From: Lepidurus packardi
Lineage: Eukaryota > Arthropoda > Branchiopoda > Notostraca > Triopsidae
Direction of reading: 5' to 3'
Length of the DNA: 64,000 nucleotides
Assembly: GCA_023053545.1 (NCBI GenBank)
Contig: JAKZAN010000001.1
Span: forward strand, 10,064,565-10,128,564
In this document: positions 60,349 through 64,000 of the stretch, one piece after another
How positions within the stretch are numbered: the stretch's first letter is position 1
Layout: every line of letters begins with the position of its first letter
Notes under the pieces: generated by a model
Told to the model about the DNA's origin: nothing
Database searches by the model: none
What the model saw: only the letters and a program-made list of their open reading frames with translations
Made by a program: the position numbers and the translations under genes

Positions 60349-63300
60349 ATGGATTCGTCATCGAAGGTTTTAAAACAAGTATTGTGGGATTTGGGAAAGG
60401 AACATTTATTGGAAACCTTTAAATTAAATATGGTAATTACATTTTCAATGACTTTGTGGACACCACATGTTATTGACAATCAACCGCATGCTATATTGTT
60501 TATATATTTTTAACAGATGCATATAGTAATAACTTTCTGATGCATAGACGAAGGCGTGTCAAAATAATCTGTTCTCTTGTCTTTTTGGACAGATAACCGA
60601 CGAAAACGCCAAATTCATTAGCGAGGCTCAACTAAACGCTCTTGGTTTGACAGAGATTGGTTTGCAGCTTAACTTTAAGTCTTTCTTCCGGAAACATGAA
60701 GAAGGTACCTATGGCTTACCTGGACAAAGCCAGTGTACCAACGCTGTTTCGCAGTATAATTCTCCTTCCATAGGTTTGTTATTTTCAACTTAATTTGTTT
60801 TATACATACCACTATCGTCTTTTAGTATAGGACAGTCTCATGAAAATGCGTTCCGGCGATTATCGCAAGCTGAATGTGCCACAAATAATTTGTCTCAAGT
60901 CGAGAAGGAGTGTCGTGATGCATTCAAACCATACAGCAAGCCTACAAATTTCAAAAACAAACGTCACAAAATTGATGAATCTTATTTTGACTCACCATCA
61001 TCGGTAGCTAAGCTAGAGTCAAGCCGTGGTAAACGGAGCATGCCGCGTCATTTGGAAGATGACCGTATTGTTGGGTTTTTGAAATGGAATTCGCAAACAA
61101 CAGCGGCCAGAAACGTCATTGTTGAAACGTCCATGCAACTGGGTGCCCACGATTCAGCAACCGTAGTGATGGAACGTATAATTTCCTTCTTGAGCCGTCG
61201 GCCAAAGGTTTATAAATATATGTATGTATATTGTATATTTATTTATTCTTTTTCCCCTAGTTTGCCTTCGTGTCACATCATGATATCCAACTAGTCCGTG
61301 TAAAAGGGCGAGAGGTTCACGAGGTAGATGTCGAAAAGATAGATGGGGCAACTATTTGTAGGTTTTATCCAAAAGAAAAGTCTGCCGTTTATTTTCGAGC
61401 TCGGGTAACCCGTTTCATAACAACAATAAAAATCGTAAACCTACTATCGTTTTACAGGAATGGGAATTGGTTAAAGGAGAGAATCCAAAGCGAGCTCCCC
61501 AATCAGATTCCGACTCCGATTTTGAAATTACTGCCAGACCCTTGACGGTACACAGTCCTCGCTTCTTCAAACCTTTTACTTAATTCTGCCTTTTTTCATA
61601 CCAAAACTTACCAGAAAAAGACAGTTGATCTTTCTTCTTCGGACACGGATTCCAATGCACGTACCCAGGATGTACCCCAGTATTCTGCGCTTTCTCCAAG
61701 TAAACCATCAGTCAAAGAGTCCGAAATCGCTGATGATGGTAAAAAAAGTGAAACCCTCCCCGATTTTGTTAATTTTATGGACTCCATTGGCGGGTACTGC
61801 ACTAATATTTTTTCTAAACAAAAATACTTACACAGTTACAAGTAGGATTGTTTCAAACGGAACTGGGTCGCGTGAGCTTAACCTTCCCGTCTTTGTCCCT
61901 GTAATGGATACAACGTCCGTTGGCGACAAGTACGTGAAGTATTTCCCACCTTCTTTAAGAGGCAACTAATTTTGTTCTTTCCAGAGCTAGTAATCGGTCC
62001 CTCATAATAGATGTGTTAAATACGCTCAAGTCAAGTATGCTGCCTGGCGTTGTCCAAATTTATTCAACAAGAAGCAATGCGTTTTCGAAGTTCTGCGAAA
62101 AGTCACAATTAGATAGCAAATTGGTGATGAAACACCTCAGCGTGACCCTGGCAGGGGAATCTGGAATTGACGCTGGAGCGTTGACTAGGGAGTTCTGTCG
62201 TCTTGCGCTTATTCAAGCTTTCCAGGAGCTGTGTGAGCCCGCCCCGTTTGGATATATTTTTTCATCCAGTGCACTGGCATTGGAAGAGGAGAAGTTCGTT
62301 CATTTTGCCAAACTTATCGTTGTCGCACTTTTGAATGGCCATCCAGGTCCCAAAAGCTTCGCTCCGGCAGTCGCTAATTGGCTTTTGCAATGCCGTAAAG
62401 CTGACGCAGAACCGTCCATTTGCGATATTCCCGGAGAAGAACTGAGAAGCACTTTGACGAATGTAATAATAAAAAAACATGTTGCGGTTATAAAATCAAT
62501 ATTTGCAGGTACGTGACGCTGGCTCGAAAGAGGAATTTTTAGCATTGCTTTCCCACACTGATTTGCTATCAAAACTTGGCTGCAGACGTTTGCCATCGTT
62601 TAACGAAAAGGATTCCTTTATTAAAGCGGCTTGCAAATTCTTTGTTATTCACAGCGTGAAAGCGCCGATGGACCAGTTTTTACAAGGTAAGCTGTTAATT
62701 ACAGTGCTAAGTAAAGTGGACCAATAAACGATCCGTAACTTTTCATAGGTTTGGGAGAATTAAATTTCTTGGATTCGGCCAGACAATTGCCAGATCATTT
62801 CTGGCCGTTATTTGTTGCTAAATCAGTTGACGATATAGTTGCCAAGGAACTAGTAGAATTGTTCCAAATTGAGTTTGCGGATATCGGTAATACGAAACGC
62901 CCAAAAGAAGAGGCTGTTATAGAACACCTTTTTAACACGTGGCAAGAGATTGAAGGTGAATATAGAGCTATAGTTACACTTTTATAAAAAATTTTGACCT
63001 ATTAATGTTTTCCGACTTTAGAGTGTCCGCTTCAATGTCAGATCTATTTGCCCGGCTTGACCGCTGCCGAAGATACCCAAACAAGTGAAACAGTAGCCTT
63101 AAGTCTGGGTTGCTTTCTCACATTTGCAACTGGTTCACAAGGGTTAAGCGCTGTGGGGTATGGGAGTTTTACCCCTACCATCCAATTTTACCACCCCGCG
63201 CCTGAAGAGGACAATGCTAAGTTTTATATCACTGCCCATGTATGTGCAAATACCGTCATCATTCCTGTTACCAAAAACTATCAGAGTTATGATGAATTTA

Positions 63301-63353
63301 AAACAATGTTCATCACTTCAATAGCGTCCTCACCAGAATTTGGCAGGATTTAA
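60349..63353 (+). CDS. HECT-domain E3 ubiquitin ligase with SAM-like N-terminus, 777 aa
   Basis: Eleven exons join in frame: 60349-60432, 60593-60773, 60831-61207, 61261-61404, 61458-61547, 61615-61793, 61846-61929, 61985-62462, 62509-62686, 62749-62955 and 63022-63353. Residues about 5-60 look like a SAM domain (LLETFKLNMITDENAKF, LNALGLTEIGLQLNFKSFF). The middle is polar and acidic. The HECT fold runs from about residue 395 (LSVTLAGESGIDAGALTREF; APFGYIFSSS; LTFATGSQGLSA) with the likely catalytic Cys742 in AHVCANTVIIP and a C-terminus of FKTMFITSI...FGRI. HECT ligases pass ubiquitin through that Cys to a substrate. It resembles the multi-copy G2E3-like genes of animals but lacks their PHD/RING fingers. 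Tight same-strand linkage to the integrase suggests one genetic unit. Confidence 0.88.
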
Positions 63354-64000
63354 GAATATTCAATTTGATCATGCTATAGGCTATGCTATAGGTTAAGTTA
63401 TTAAATTAACCTAACCCAACTTTAACCCATCCAGGTAAAAAAATAGCACACCGGTGTTTGCTGATTTCAATCTGAAGAGCAGCAGATAATAGTATTATTC
63501 AAGTGCCTTAAATTGTTTTTATACCAAATTGGTCCATTATGATTATTGTTATCTGATTAGCATTTACTGTACTCAAGTGCCATTTATTCCAAATTGATGC
63601 GTTTTTATCGTTATCAGCAGTCCATTTGTGATCTCGTCTGTTTTGTGGCGACCCTCGTCTGATTTGAATATTACTGCATACTCAAGTGCCTTCAATAATT
63701 ATACCAAATTAATTACAATTTTTTAATCGTTGCTGGCTTATTACTACCGCGCTCTCATAAGTGCCTTCAATAATTATACTAAATTTGATCCTTCTATGCT
63801 GTTTGACTTCAATCTGTTATGATGGTGTCTGATTTCAATCTGAAGAGCAGATAATAGTATTATTCAAGTGCCTTAAATTGCTGTTATACCAAATTGATAA
63901 ATTGGACGGTATTTGGTCCATTTTATGGTCCTTGATTATTAAGAAAAGAAACGGACGCATCTAACTTATCGATCGATCTTTAATTTATGTTTTATGTTTC
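63354..64000. repeat. Tandem/interspersed repeats downstream of the HECT gene
   Basis: The phrase CAAGTGCCTT followed by an A/T-rich block and TATACCAAATT recurs about five times at roughly 100-bp spacing from 63499 to 63890. TGATTTCAATCTGAAGAG occurs at 63462 and 63831. No gene seen. The array runs to, or almost to, the window edge. Confidence 0.8.

Overview
This is eukaryotic nuclear DNA, most likely from an arthropod. Host genes have many short introns (about 50-70 bp) with GT-AG borders. Short runs of the arthropod telomere-type unit TTAGG occur at several internal sites. The transposon load includes a THAP-bearing P element, a MULE with SWIM and PHD fingers, CACTA, hAT, Tigger and non-LTR pieces. 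I cannot place the animal more precisely. A 100-base run of N at 14220-14319 is a scaffold gap.

The left two thirds (1 to about 44.3 kb) is repeat-rich. Positions 1-13385 form one giant inverted repeat: two arms of about 6.45 kb that look identical, around a 487-bp spacer. Each arm holds a dead MULE transposase gene, a small zinc-knuckle gene and a 128-bp hAT-type MITE. After the gap come a decayed hAT transposase, a MITE with a TTAGG-like core, an intron-containing pseudogene of the ribosome-assembly GTPase NOG1 (GTPBP4), a Ty3/Gypsy fossil, and a 2386-bp tandem duplication. That duplication copied the left end of a hAT element together with the non-LTR endonuclease remnant it had landed in. 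From 30.4 to 35.3 kb lies a P-element transposase gene split by a CACTA-type element. A second copy of the same CACTA element (37.2-41.4 kb) carries an apparently intact Tigger/pogo transposon next to a 245-bp TA run.

The right third (44.4-63.4 kb) is a compact run of genes. In order these are TRIP4 (+), tRNA-Thr(TGT) (-), KXD1 (+), MITD1 (-), SNX6 (+), TMEM243 (+), an unrecognised coiled-coil gene (-) and an unrecognised C2HC zinc-finger gene (-). All the splice chains I traced stay in frame. MITD1 and SNX6 are divergent and must share a promoter region of about 430 bp.

The most striking feature is the last gene pair. A 501-residue integrase-fold DDE protein (58537-60266) is followed 82 bp later, on the same strand, by a 777-residue HECT-type ubiquitin ligase with a SAM-like N-terminus (60349-63353). 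Both read through in frame over 5 and 11 exons. The pair is bounded by tandem-repeat DNA, which suggests a mobile or recently mobile unit linking DNA integration with ubiquitin ligation.
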